A DNA stretch of 5,321 bases from an uncultured Flavobacteriales bacterium (lineage in GTDB: Bacteria; Bacteroidota; Bacteroidia; Flavobacteriales_D; Sanyastnellaceae), in NCBI GenBank assembly GCA_938092195.1, contig CALKHD010000231.1, positions 1 to 5,321 of the forward strand, given 5' to 3'. Positions 1 through 5,321 of the stretch are shown here, piece by piece. A program made the translations under genes and the position numbers. The notes beneath the pieces were generated by a model. That model did not search any database. It worked only from the letters and a program-made list of their open reading frames with translations, and was not told the origin of the DNA. Each line of letters opens with the position of its first letter. Position 1 is the first letter of the stretch.

Positions 1-112
1 CAGAACAAAGGTAAGCCAGGACCCCCATGCACATTTTGAGGTTTGTTGACGTTCGTTGTGACACGAATTGCCGCACGCTGTGCATTTTGGCATCGACAAA
101 CACCTGACCCCG

Positions 113-307
113 ATGCTGGAATTTTGCAAGACCGTCTTGAAACGCGTGAGTTTTGATCGTCGATTGTTCGCAACCGAACTGAAAAAGGCGTTTCGCTGGT
201 TGTCGAAAGAGGATGCCGAAGCCCTGAGGCAATGGGCGATGAGGCAATACCAACACAAGTACGGCCAAGTCATCACCGCAGCCTTTGCCGCTGCCCAAGC
301 GATGTGA
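113..307 (+). CDS. Small basic protein of unknown function (64 aa)
   Basis: Function is not recognised. The protein begins MLEFCKTVLKRVSFDRRLF and is rich in Lys and Arg (12 basic against 6 acidic residues). It looks largely helical, with evenly spaced aromatics (F4, F14, F19, F27, W29, W41, Y46, Y50, F58) and an Ala-rich tail. There is no signal peptide, membrane segment or metal-binding motif, and only one Cys (C5), so it is probably a small cytoplasmic protein. The open frame could extend to a TTG at 68, but those 15 extra residues (with His, Pro and Gly) do not resemble the rest, so I chose the ATG at 113. Neither start has a clear Shine-Dalgarno sequence. Codon use resembles the neighbouring genes. 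From memory, short proteins with a similar CKTVL..VSFD..LF..EL.KA..WL pattern occur across Bacteroidota as conserved hypotheticals. That is recollection, not a search result. Confidence 0.72.
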   Translation: MLEFCKTVLKRVSFDRRLFATELKKAFRWLSKEDAEALRQWAMRQYQHKYGQVITAAFAAAQAM

Positions 308-315
308 TCTGCGTG

Positions 316-346
316 GCACGAGGCGCAAAAAGCCGTGCTTATCTTT
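316..346 (+). terminator. Weak terminator-like hairpin after the small gene
   Basis: GCAC plus GGC (316-319, 322-324) can pair with GCC plus GTGC (332-338), leaving a 2-nt bulge (GA) and a 7-nt A-rich loop. The following bases, TTATCTTT, are a poor U-tract. It lies 8 nt after the stop of the small gene, where a terminator would be expected. The stem is bulged and the tail interrupted, so partial termination or a processing hairpin is as likely as a true terminator. Confidence 0.35.
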
Positions 347-347
347 C

Positions 348-371
348 GGTTTCAAAACCATGAAACCATGA
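348..371 (+). promoter_or_regulatory. Leader hairpin and 3-codon minicistron at the start of the secreted-protein gene
   Basis: GGTTTCA (348-354) is the exact inverse complement of TGAAACC (361-367), giving a 7-bp stem with a 6-nt loop that ends one base before the ATG at 368. Within it, ATG AAA CCA TGA (360-371) is a three-codon open frame whose stop overlaps the gene's start codon in the form ATGA, the arrangement of translationally coupled cistrons. No Shine-Dalgarno sequence is visible. TATCTTTC (340-347) differs from the Bacteroidota -7 box TAnnTTTG only in its last base, but no TTG lies at the expected distance upstream, so I do not call a promoter. The structure is seen directly; any regulatory role is inference. 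Confidence 0.35.
355..370 (+). repeat. Perfect tandem duplication of AAACCATG
   Basis: Two adjacent identical 8-nt copies of AAACCATG occur at 355-362 and 363-370. The second copy supplies the start codon of the secreted-protein gene; the first supplies an out-of-frame ATG 8 nt upstream. Either AAACC can pair with the single GGTTT at 348-352, so the leader can form alternative stems, although the nearer pairing leaves a very small loop. The duplication is short enough to have arisen by replication slippage. Confidence 0.8.
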
Positions 372-1588
372 AAAGACTCTTTTCCATGTTTGCCTTTCTT
401 GCGACGGTGACCCTCGCGTTTGCACAAACGGCAACCCTGCAACTCGAAATCGAAGCTCAAGGTGCAGGAGACGAAACCGTCCTGCTCCTCGAGGTGACGA
501 CCAACCCATCGCTCACTGATGACATCCTCGTCCTCACCATGGTGGGTTCCGAGGCGACGTTTAACCTCGACATTCCCGCCGACGCCATGCAAGGCACGGT
601 TTTCGCCACGACGGTGAATTGCCAAGGAGATTCCATCTATGCAGAAACATTCATGGTGTTCGAAGAACAAACCGCCATGGGCATGAATGTGCTCACTGCT
701 GAACTCGAGTTGCCCTACTGCAACGAAGAGGAAGGCAATGGCGGCGATGGTGAAGAGTTCGATTTGGACGATCTCGAAATCGATGCCCTTGCCCAATACC
801 TCGACAGCCTCTGTGGAAGCAATGCCGACATCGACGGCATGTACTGCGGCCTGCTTGAAAGCTTGAATGCATGCTTGGACAACGACAGCGCTGCATGCGA
901 CGAACTCGCAGAATGGCTTGACACCGTGGAATGGGTTTGGCAAGGAGACGACGAGGACGACGAGGAAGAAGAGGAAGAAGGTGAGTGTGACGCGTCGTTC
1001 GTCGTGGTCCAAGCCTTTGACGCAGACAGCAATGCCATCGCCAACGAATTGTTCGTGTACGTCCTCGGGTACGATGAGGACAACGATTTCTACTGGGACT
1101 TTGGCGACGAAGGGTCAAGCACGGATCCCCTGCCAACTTGGAACTACGAAACGGACGGCCCCTATGTCCTTTGTCTCACTGTGACCGGCGAAGACACCAC
1201 CTGCGCGGACACGTTTTGCTTCTCGTTGAGCGTGGACTCCTTGGGCTGGTTTGACGGCATCCAAGGTGGATTCTCAATCACAGCACTGCCAGGGGACCCA
1301 AGCATGGTTGCGAGCGTCGATTCTCCCGTACGTACGCTGGAAACCCCTGTGGTTTACCCCAATCCATCCGTCCATGGGGAACTCTCCATTCAATGGACCT
1401 CCCATCAATCAGGGCCTGTGGATGTGGACGTGTTGGACTTGACCGGCAAGGTGATCTTCCGTCACCAGCATGTGGGCACGCCTGGCGCCCAGTTCTTGCA
1501 ACTCACGCCCGAGGTCGGAACGGGATTGCACTTGGTCAGGTTGACACAAGGTGGCGTCCAGCGCACCGTCAAGTGGCTGGTACACTGA
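368..1588 (+). CDS. Secreted T9SS cargo protein with PKD-like domain and type A C-terminal sorting domain (406 aa)
   Basis: The start at ATG 368 gives a clean signal peptide, MKRLFSMFAFLATVTLAFA, with likely cleavage before Q20; the frame could extend to a GTG at 335, but that would bury it. Residues 20-117 look beta-rich. An acidic Gly-containing linker (about 120-139) is followed by a segment with Cys at 149, 160, 169 and 177, then a run of 11 Asp/Glu residues (194-204). A PKD-like domain spans about 207-290, with WDFGDEG at 243-249 in place of the usual WDFGDG and a GPYVLCLTVT strand. The last 77 residues, from YPNPSVHGEL at 330, match the type A sorting domain that directs export through T9SS, removal of the domain and attachment to or release from the surface. 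The 406-aa protein has ten cysteines, none in the sorting domain, which would suit disulfides outside the cytoplasm. No catalytic motif is visible, so the role (adhesion, matrix or carrier) is unknown. Assignment as T9SS cargo is firm; function is not. Confidence 0.9.
   Translation: MKRLFSMFAFLATVTLAFAQTATLQLEIEAQGAGDETVLLLEVTTNPSLTDDILVLTMVGSEATFNLDIPADAMQGTVFATTVNCQGDSIYAETFMVFEEQTAMGMNVLTAELELPYCNEEEGNGGDGEEFDLDDLEIDALAQYLDSLCGSNADIDGMYCGLLESLNACLDNDSAACDELAEWLDTVEWVWQGDDEDDEEEEEEGECDASFVVVQAFDADSNAIANELFVYVLGYDEDNDFYWDFGDEGSSTDPLPTWNYETDGPYVLCLTVTGEDTTCADTFCFSLSVDSLGWFDGIQGGFSITALPGDPSMVASVDSPVRTLETPVVYPNPSVHGELSIQWTSHQSGPVDVDVLDLTGKVIFRHQHVGTPGAQFLQLTPEVGTGLHLVRLTQGGVQRTVKWLVH
947..979 (+). 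repeat. GAC/GAG/GAA codon repeat encoding an 11-residue acidic run
   Basis: Eleven consecutive codons of the form GAC, GAG or GAA encode residues 194-204 of the secreted protein. The first six codons are two copies of GACGACGAG, followed by GAA/GAG codons. The coding strand is entirely purine in its second half (961-980 apart from the first C). The encoded run separates the four-Cys segment from the PKD-like domain and probably acts as a flexible, possibly calcium-binding, linker. Repeats of this type can change length by slippage in whole-codon steps without breaking the frame. Confidence 0.75.
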
Positions 1589-1612
1589 CCCGTCCCTCCA
1601 ACAAATACCTAG

Positions 1613-1641
1613 AAGCCCCAGCCGTACGGTTGGGGCTTTTT
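1613..1641 (+). terminator. Intrinsic terminator of the secreted-protein gene, between convergent genes
   Basis: AAGCCCCA (1613-1620) pairs perfectly with TGGGGCTT (1631-1638). The inner bases GCCG/CGGT extend the stem to about 11-12 bp including one G-U pair. Five T residues (1637-1641) follow on the plus strand. It lies 24 nt after the stop of the secreted-protein gene and ends 3 nt before the stop of the convergent queG. On the minus strand the tail is only TTCT, so it should work mainly for plus-strand transcripts, though it may also slow transcripts leaving queG. Confidence 0.9.
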
Positions 1642-1644
1642 CAT

Positions 1645-2592
1645 TCAAGACGAATCGCCTTGAAGGAACGCGATGTTTCGCTTCAGGCCGTGAAGTCCAG
1701 CCCGCTTTACAGCACTGTCTTTGAAGACTTCTTTGAACACCTCTTCAGTGAGGTCAAGCCAATCAGATTGGGTCATGTCCAACAAGCGCGGATGGGGGGC
1801 AAACCGCGGCTCGGTTGTCGGCGAGGCATGGCGGTTCCAGGGGCAGACTTCTTGGCAAATGTCACATCCAAACATCCAATTCTCCATGTGGCCTTTGACA
1901 GGCTCTGGGATGGCCCCGCGCAGTTCAATGGTGAAGTAACTGATGCACTTGCTTCCATCCACCACATAGGGTTGGATGATGGCATCGGTGGGACATGCGT
2001 CAATGCATCGAGTGCACGTTCCACAATGGTCGGTGACCGGTGCGTCAGGCTCCAAGTCCACATCGAGCAACATCTCAGCCAAAAAGAAATAACTGCCCAT
2101 GTTCTTGTTGAGGAGCAGACTGTGCTTGCCAATCCATCCCAAACCCGATCGCTCTGCCCAAGCACGCTCCAGGATGGGTGCAGAATCCACGTACACCCGA
2201 CCTCCGACATCTCCCCATTCCGCGCGCATCCACTTGAGCAACTCCTTCAGTTTCCACTTCAACACGAAGTGGTAGTCTTCGCCGTAAGCGTACTGGGCCA
2301 ACTTGGGCGCATTCGGGTCGGTTTGGCCGCTGTCGTTGTGATAGTTGAACAACAAACTCACCACCGACTTTGTGCCTGGCAGCAACTTGCGGGGGTCCAA
2401 GCGTTTGTCAAAGTTCCCTTCCATGTAGGCCATGTCTCCATGCATGCCCTGCTTGAGCCACGTTTCCAAACGAGGGGCCTCCTCAGTCAGCTCATGAGCA
2501 ACCGAAATGCCCACGGACGTGAAGCCCAACTCTTGAGCCCGGCGCTTGATCCACGCCGCACGCTCAGAGGCCACATGCTTGGTTTTGGACAT
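1645..2592 (-). CDS. queG: Epoxyqueuosine reductase QueG (315 aa)
   Basis: QueG carries out the last step of queuosine synthesis: cobalamin-dependent reduction of epoxyqueuosine to queuosine at wobble position 34 of tRNAs for Asp, Asn, His and Tyr, in the cytoplasm. The sequence shows the family's signature VDSAPILERAWAERSGLGWI (residues 135-154), whose Asp136 corresponds to the proposed catalytic acid. The ferredoxin-like motif CGTCTRCIDACPTDA follows (C190, C193, C196, C200), then C216 in KCISY, then CDICQEVCPWN (C243, C246, C250); together these bind two 4Fe-4S clusters. The C-terminal SAVKRAGLHGLKRN is the short tail found in compact family members; the extended HEAT-repeat tail of longer homologues is absent, and about 310 aa is a normal length for the short form. 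The ATG start is 2 nt after the ruvB stop, and AGGAG lies about 19 nt upstream, too far for a standard ribosome site, so translation is probably coupled to ruvB. Confidence 0.96.
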   Translation of the reverse strand: MSKTKHVASERAAWIKRRAQELGFTSVGISVAHELTEEAPRLETWLKQGMHGDMAYMEGNFDKRLDPRKLLPGTKSVVSLLFNYHNDSGQTDPNAPKLAQYAYGEDYHFVLKWKLKELLKWMRAEWGDVGGRVYVDSAPILERAWAERSGLGWIGKHSLLLNKNMGSYFFLAEMLLDVDLEPDAPVTDHCGTCTRCIDACPTDAIIQPYVVDGSKCISYFTIELRGAIPEPVKGHMENWMFGCDICQEVCPWNRHASPTTEPRFAPHPRLLDMTQSDWLDLTEEVFKEVFKDSAVKRAGLHGLKRNIAFLQGDSS

Positions 2593-2594
2593 GG

Positions 2595-3629
2595 TCAGGC
2601 GTCAAACAAATCTCCTGACCCAGCGGAAGGCGTTCGGCCCAAATGGGCATACGCAGCTGCTGTCGCTTGCCGTCCACGAGGCGTTCTCACCAACAACCCT
2701 TCCTGTATCAGGTAAGGCTCGTAGACTTCTTCGAGTGTGCCCGCATTTTCTCCAATGGCCGTGGCCAACGTGCCTGCGCCAACAGGCCCTCCCTTGAACT
2801 TGTCAATGATGGCCGACAAAATGCGGTTGTCCATTTCGTCCAAACCTTTCTTATCGACTTGGAGTGCGTCCAAGGCATATGCCGTCACGTCTGAATCGAT
2901 TCGACCCGTCCCCTTGACTTGCGCAAAGTCCCGCACCCGTCGCAGCAACGCATTGCTGATGCGAGGCGTCCCTCGGCTTCTCGACGCGATCTCGTAGCTG
3001 GCCGCCCCCTCAATTTCGATGTCCAGGATTCCAGAAGAACGCTCCACGATGTCGGTTAGCGTTTTCGCGTCGTAGTACTGCAATCGCAAGTTGATGCCAA
3101 AACGCGCCCGCAACGGCGCCGTCAACAACCCAGAACGCGTGGTCGCACCGACCAACGTGAAGGGATGCAAGTCGATTTGGACGGTCCGCGCGTTGGGGCC
3201 TGTGTCGATGACCAAGTCAATGCGATAATCCTCCATCGCGCTGTAGAGGTATTCCTCCACGATTGGTGACAGCCGATGGATTTCATCGATGAACAGCACG
3301 TCGTTGGGTTCGAGGCTGGTCAACAACCCCGCCAAGTCCCCGGGTTTGTCCAACACGGGACCTGAAGTCGTTCGGATCGCCACCCCCATCTCGTTGGCCA
3401 CAATGTTCGCCAAGGTGGTCTTGCCCAAACCCGGAGGGCCGTGCAGCAACACGTGGTCCAACGCCTCAGCCCTTTGCTTGGCAGCCTGGACAAACACTTG
3501 GAGATTGTCCATGGCCGCGCGCTGCCCCGTAAAGTCTTCGAAGCGAGCCGGCCTCAGCACGCGGTCCAAATCGCCATCAGAGGCCTGTTCTGCCTCTCCA
3601 CGTACGTCAAAATCGTCCTCGTGTTGCAT
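2595..3629 (-). CDS. ruvB: Holliday junction branch-migration ATPase RuvB (344 aa)
   Basis: RuvB is the hexameric AAA+ motor that, with RuvA, drives branch migration of Holliday junctions before RuvC cleavage. Numbered from the chosen start: the N-terminal LRPARFEDFTGQ (25-36), Walker A GPPGLGKTT (64-72), Walker B LFIDEIHRL (112-120), sensor 1 GATTRSGLL (161-169), the LRARFG segment with the conserved arginines (173-178), sensor 2 RGTPRISNALLRRVRDFA (219-236), and the C-terminal winged-helix DNA-binding domain ending in GLLVRTPRGRQATAAAYAHL. All key residues are present. The frame is open further upstream, with an ATG at 3656 and a TTG at 3689. I prefer the ATG at 3629 because it gives the usual family length, GGGGGTG lies immediately upstream, and the ATG at 3656 directly abuts the terminator tail while the TTG lies beyond its hairpin. 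It is followed 2 nt later by queG. Confidence 0.97.
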   Translation of the reverse strand: MQHEDDFDVRGEAEQASDGDLDRVLRPARFEDFTGQRAAMDNLQVFVQAAKQRAEALDHVLLHGPPGLGKTTLANIVANEMGVAIRTTSGPVLDKPGDLAGLLTSLEPNDVLFIDEIHRLSPIVEEYLYSAMEDYRIDLVIDTGPNARTVQIDLHPFTLVGATTRSGLLTAPLRARFGINLRLQYYDAKTLTDIVERSSGILDIEIEGAASYEIASRSRGTPRISNALLRRVRDFAQVKGTGRIDSDVTAYALDALQVDKKGLDEMDNRILSAIIDKFKGGPVGAGTLATAIGENAGTLEEVYEPYLIQEGLLVRTPRGRQATAAAYAHLGRTPSAGSGDLFDA

Positions 3630-3657
3630 CACCCCCAAGGTAGCACCTACGCCCATG

Positions 3658-3686
3658 AAAAAGCCCCCGCGGTGGCGGAGGCTTTT
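3658..3686 (-). terminator. Intrinsic terminator between ctaD and ruvB
   Basis: Read on the minus strand, AAAGCCTCCGC (3685-3675) pairs with GCGGGGGCTTT (3670-3660) in an 11-bp stem with one G-U pair and the loop CACC. The T run continues to 3658. It lies 33 nt after the ctaD stop, as expected for the end of the cytochrome oxidase transcript. Its tail ends directly at a possible ruvB ATG (3656), which argues for the downstream ruvB start at 3629. The plus-strand side also ends in TTTT, so it could act in both directions, but no plus-strand gene uses it. Confidence 0.85.
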
Positions 3687-3696
3687 CAAAGAGGTT

Positions 3697-3710
3697 CTCG
3701 CTCAAGCGAG
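3697..3710 (-). other. Second small hairpin just after the ctaD stop
   Basis: CTCGCT and AGCGAG (3697-3702 and 3705-3710) are perfect inverse complements separated by 2 nt, giving a 5-bp stem with a tetraloop (TTGA on the minus strand). It starts 8 nt after the ctaD stop and precedes the terminator hairpin by 10 nt. It has no T tail, so it is not a terminator itself. It could protect the 3' end of the cox message, or be incidental. Confidence 0.45.
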
Positions 3711-3718
3711 CGCCGCGG

Positions 3719-5321
3719 TCAATGCGCAGACTCCCCAGCCTTGACAGGCACAGTTTGCGGCACAAAGTCCTCGTCAAAATCGGGATTGCTGTAATCGTAG
3801 GCCCAACGATGCACCTCAGGCAACGCGCCTGGCCAGTTGCCGTGCACGTGCTCGATGGGTGTGGTCCATTCCAATGTGTTGGCCTTCCAAGGATTCTCCA
3901 CAGCCACCTGGCCACGGAAGATGCTGTAGAAGAAGTTCCAGAGGAACGGCAGCTGACCCACGGCACCAATGATCGCAAACGTCGAGATGATGGGCTGAAG
4001 GTCCATCACAAAATCGAGGTATTCGAAGTTGCTGTAGTCGTAGTAACGACGAGGTGCACCCGCCAAGCCCACAAAGTGCATCGGGAAGAACACACCGTAT
4101 CCTGCCACCAGCGTGGTCCAGAAGTGGACATAGCCCAACTTCGTGTTCAACATGCGCCCAAACATTTTGGGATACCAATGGTAGATGCCTGCCAACATCC
4201 CGAAGATGGCACTCATGCCCATCACAATGTGGAAGTGCGCAACCACGAAGTATGTGTCATGGACATTCACGTCCAACGCCGAGTCCGCGAGGATGATTCC
4301 AGTCAAACCCCCGGTCACGAAGGTGCTGACCAAACCAATGCTGAAGAGCATCGCAGGAGTGAAACGGAGGTTGCCCTGCCACAGCGTCGTGATGTAGTTG
4401 AAGGCCTTGACTGCAGAAGGAATCGCAATCAGCAACGTCGTAAAGACGAACACCGAGCCCAAGAATGGATTCATACCGGTCACGAACATGTGGTGTCCCC
4501 ACACAATGAAGCTCAAAAAGCCAATGCCAAGGATGGAACCAATCATGGCCTTGTAGCCGAAGATGGGCTTCCGTGAGTTTGTGGCGATCACTTCTGAGCT
4601 GATGCCCAAAGCGGGAAGCAACACGATGTACACCTCAGGGTGACCCAAGAACCAGAACAAGTGCTGGTAAAGGATGGGACTTCCCCCGGTCACGTCAAGC
4701 GCCTCGCCTCCAATGAAAATGTCACTCAGGTAGAACGCTGTTCCCATGGAACGGTCCATGAGCAACAACACCACGGCAGAAACCAAGACGGGGAATGACA
4801 ACACACCGAGGACAGCTGTGATCAAAAACGCCCAAATCGTCAATGGCAAACGTGTCATGCTCATGCCCTTCGTGCGAAGGTTGATCACGGTCACGATGTA
4901 ATTCAATCCACCAAGGAGTGAGCTCACCACAAAGAGCACCATGGAAATCAACCACAAGGTCATGCCCATGCCAGAACCAGGCATGGCCTGTGGAAGCGCA
5001 CTCAAAGGCGGGTACACTGTCCATCCTCCGGACGCGGCGCCTCCCTCGACAAAGAGTGAGAAGATCATGATCACACTTGAAGCCGCGAAGAACCAGTAGC
5101 TCAGCATGTTCATGAATCCAGAAGCCATGTCACGCGCCCCAATCTGAAGCGGAATCAACAGGTTGGAGAACGTGCCTGACAAACCTCCGGTCAACACGAA
5201 GAAGACCATGATGGTGCCGTGAATCGTGACCAAGGCCAAGTATGCGTTGCGGTCAAGGACTCCACCTGGAGCCCACTTGCCCAAGAACGTTTCCAAGATG
5301 GCGAAGCTCTCACCCGGCCAT
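3719..5321 (-). CDS. ctaD: Cytochrome c oxidase subunit I, 5' end cut off by the window (533 residues visible)
   Basis: This is the catalytic subunit (CtaD/CoxA) of the inner-membrane aa3-type haem-copper oxidase, which reduces O2 to water and pumps protons. The frame is open to the right edge, so the true start is outside; residues are numbered from the first complete codon (Trp at 5320). A TTG at 5296 is an internal Leu in AILETFLGKW, not a start. Visible ligands: haem a His34 and His364; haem a3 His362; CuB His227 (in GHPEVY, with the cross-linked Tyr231), His276 and His277. Proton-path residues: D-channel Asp64 with Asn53 and Asn71, Glu229, and K-channel Lys305. Together these place it in the A1 family. 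The Mg-site HD (354-355) and the haem-propionate RR pair (424-425) are present. Transmembrane helix 1 is probably missing with the N-terminus. The acidic C-terminal tail contains PIEHVHGNWPGALPEVHRW. Subunit II would be expected just outside the right edge, which cannot be checked here. Confidence 0.97.
   Translation of the reverse strand, partial: WPGESFAILETFLGKWAPGGVLDRNAYLALVTIHGTIMVFFVLTGGLSGTFSNLLIPLQIGARDMASGFMNMLSYWFFAASSVIMIFSLFVEGGAASGGWTVYPPLSALPQAMPGSGMGMTLWLISMVLFVVSSLLGGLNYIVTVINLRTKGMSMTRLPLTIWAFLITAVLGVLSFPVLVSAVVLLLMDRSMGTAFYLSDIFIGGEALDVTGGSPILYQHLFWFLGHPEVYIVLLPALGISSEVIATNSRKPIFGYKAMIGSILGIGFLSFIVWGHHMFVTGMNPFLGSVFVFTTLLIAIPSAVKAFNYITTLWQGNLRFTPAMLFSIGLVSTFVTGGLTGIILADSALDVNVHDTYFVVAHFHIVMGMSAIFGMLAGIYHWYPKMFGRMLNTKLGYVHFWTTLVAGYGVFFPMHFVGLAGAPRRYYDYSNFEYLDFVMDLQPIISTFAIIGAVGQLPFLWNFFYSIFRGQVAVENPWKANTLEWTTPIEHVHGNWPGALPEVHRWAYDYSNPDFDEDFVPQTVPVKAGESAH

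Noticed and set aside
1..34. Minus-strand frame from an ATG at 34 (or 28) open to the left edge
   Set aside because: Only about 11 codons are visible and no family can be recognised. It could be a divergent gene start, but the evidence is too thin to annotate. Plus-strand frames 1 and 2 are also open from the edge, to stops at 37-39 and 47-49, and cannot be assessed either.
41..102. Imperfect inverted repeat GTTTGTTGACG / CATCGACAAAC and a 4-bp hairpin GCAC-GCT-GTGC between them
   Set aside because: Two mismatches in 11 over a 40-nt spacer, and too short a stem for the inner hairpin; no sign of an operator or element end.
68..112. N-terminal extension of the small protein from a TTG at 68
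   Set aside because: The extra 15 residues do not match the character of the rest, and the ATG at 113 begins the coherent helical sequence.
335..367. Extension of the secreted protein to a GTG at 335
   Set aside because: It would put 11 polar and charged residues ahead of a textbook signal peptide beginning MKRLF and would translate through the leader hairpins.
693..1136. Arg-rich and Ser-rich open frames on the minus strand inside the secreted-protein gene
   Set aside because: Their composition is the direct complement of the Asp/Glu-rich repeat and its surroundings; there is no independent coding signal.
1327..1336. Palindrome CGTACGTACG
   Set aside because: It is short and inside coding sequence, and likely arises from Val-Arg-Thr codon choice.
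1393..2715. A 440-codon open frame on the plus strand opposite queG and ruvB
   Set aside because: It lies antisense to two clearly conserved genes, runs through a strong terminator hairpin, overlaps the end of the secreted-protein gene and shows no recognisable domain. It is a frame shadow in GC-rich sequence.
3722..4576. A 284-codon open frame on the plus strand opposite ctaD
   Set aside because: It is antisense to conserved oxidase sequence, with His/Arg/Val-rich composition typical of a reverse-complement shadow and no domain.
5294..5296. TTG at 5296 as the start of cytochrome oxidase subunit I
   Set aside because: The frame continues open to the window edge with conserved-looking residues (WPGESFAILETFLGKW), so this is an internal Leu and the gene is simply truncated by the window.

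Overview
The window looks like an ordinary chromosomal segment of a fairly GC-rich member of the Bacteroidota, possibly of the Flavobacteriales or Cryomorphaceae-like lineages. Four things point that way: a secreted protein ending in a type A type IX secretion (T9SS) sorting domain, a PKD-like domain of the kind common in that phylum, a cytochrome oxidase subunit I with a loop I recall from Bacteroidota (ARDMAS), and start codons without clear Shine-Dalgarno sequences. The genus cannot be named from the sequence alone.

Left part, plus strand. Positions 1-112 hold no convincing gene. A small basic protein of unknown function (64 aa, 113-307) is followed by a short spacer. The spacer carries a weak terminator-like hairpin and an unusual leader: a tandem AAACCATG duplication, a hairpin ending exactly at the start codon, and a three-codon minicistron. 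Next is a 406-aa secreted T9SS cargo protein (368-1588) with a signal peptide, a beta-rich N-terminal region, a four-cysteine segment between two acidic linkers, a PKD-like domain and a C-terminal sorting domain. A strong intrinsic terminator (1613-1641) closes this gene and separates it from the convergent genes to the right.

Right part, minus strand, read from the right edge leftward. ctaD/coxA (cytochrome c oxidase subunit I, cut off at its 5' end by the window edge) is followed by two consecutive hairpins, the second a good terminator. Then come ruvB (Holliday junction branch-migration ATPase) and, 2 nt after it, queG (epoxyqueuosine reductase). ruvB and queG almost certainly share a transcript. 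Whether they are also read from the cox promoter depends on read-through of the terminator.

The three minus-strand genes act in unrelated processes: aerobic respiration, recombination and tRNA wobble modification. Their arrangement looks like housekeeping synteny rather than a functional system. I found no mobile element, CRISPR array, RNA gene or defence module. The least explained items are the small basic protein, the cysteine-containing central segment of the secreted protein, and that protein's compact leader.
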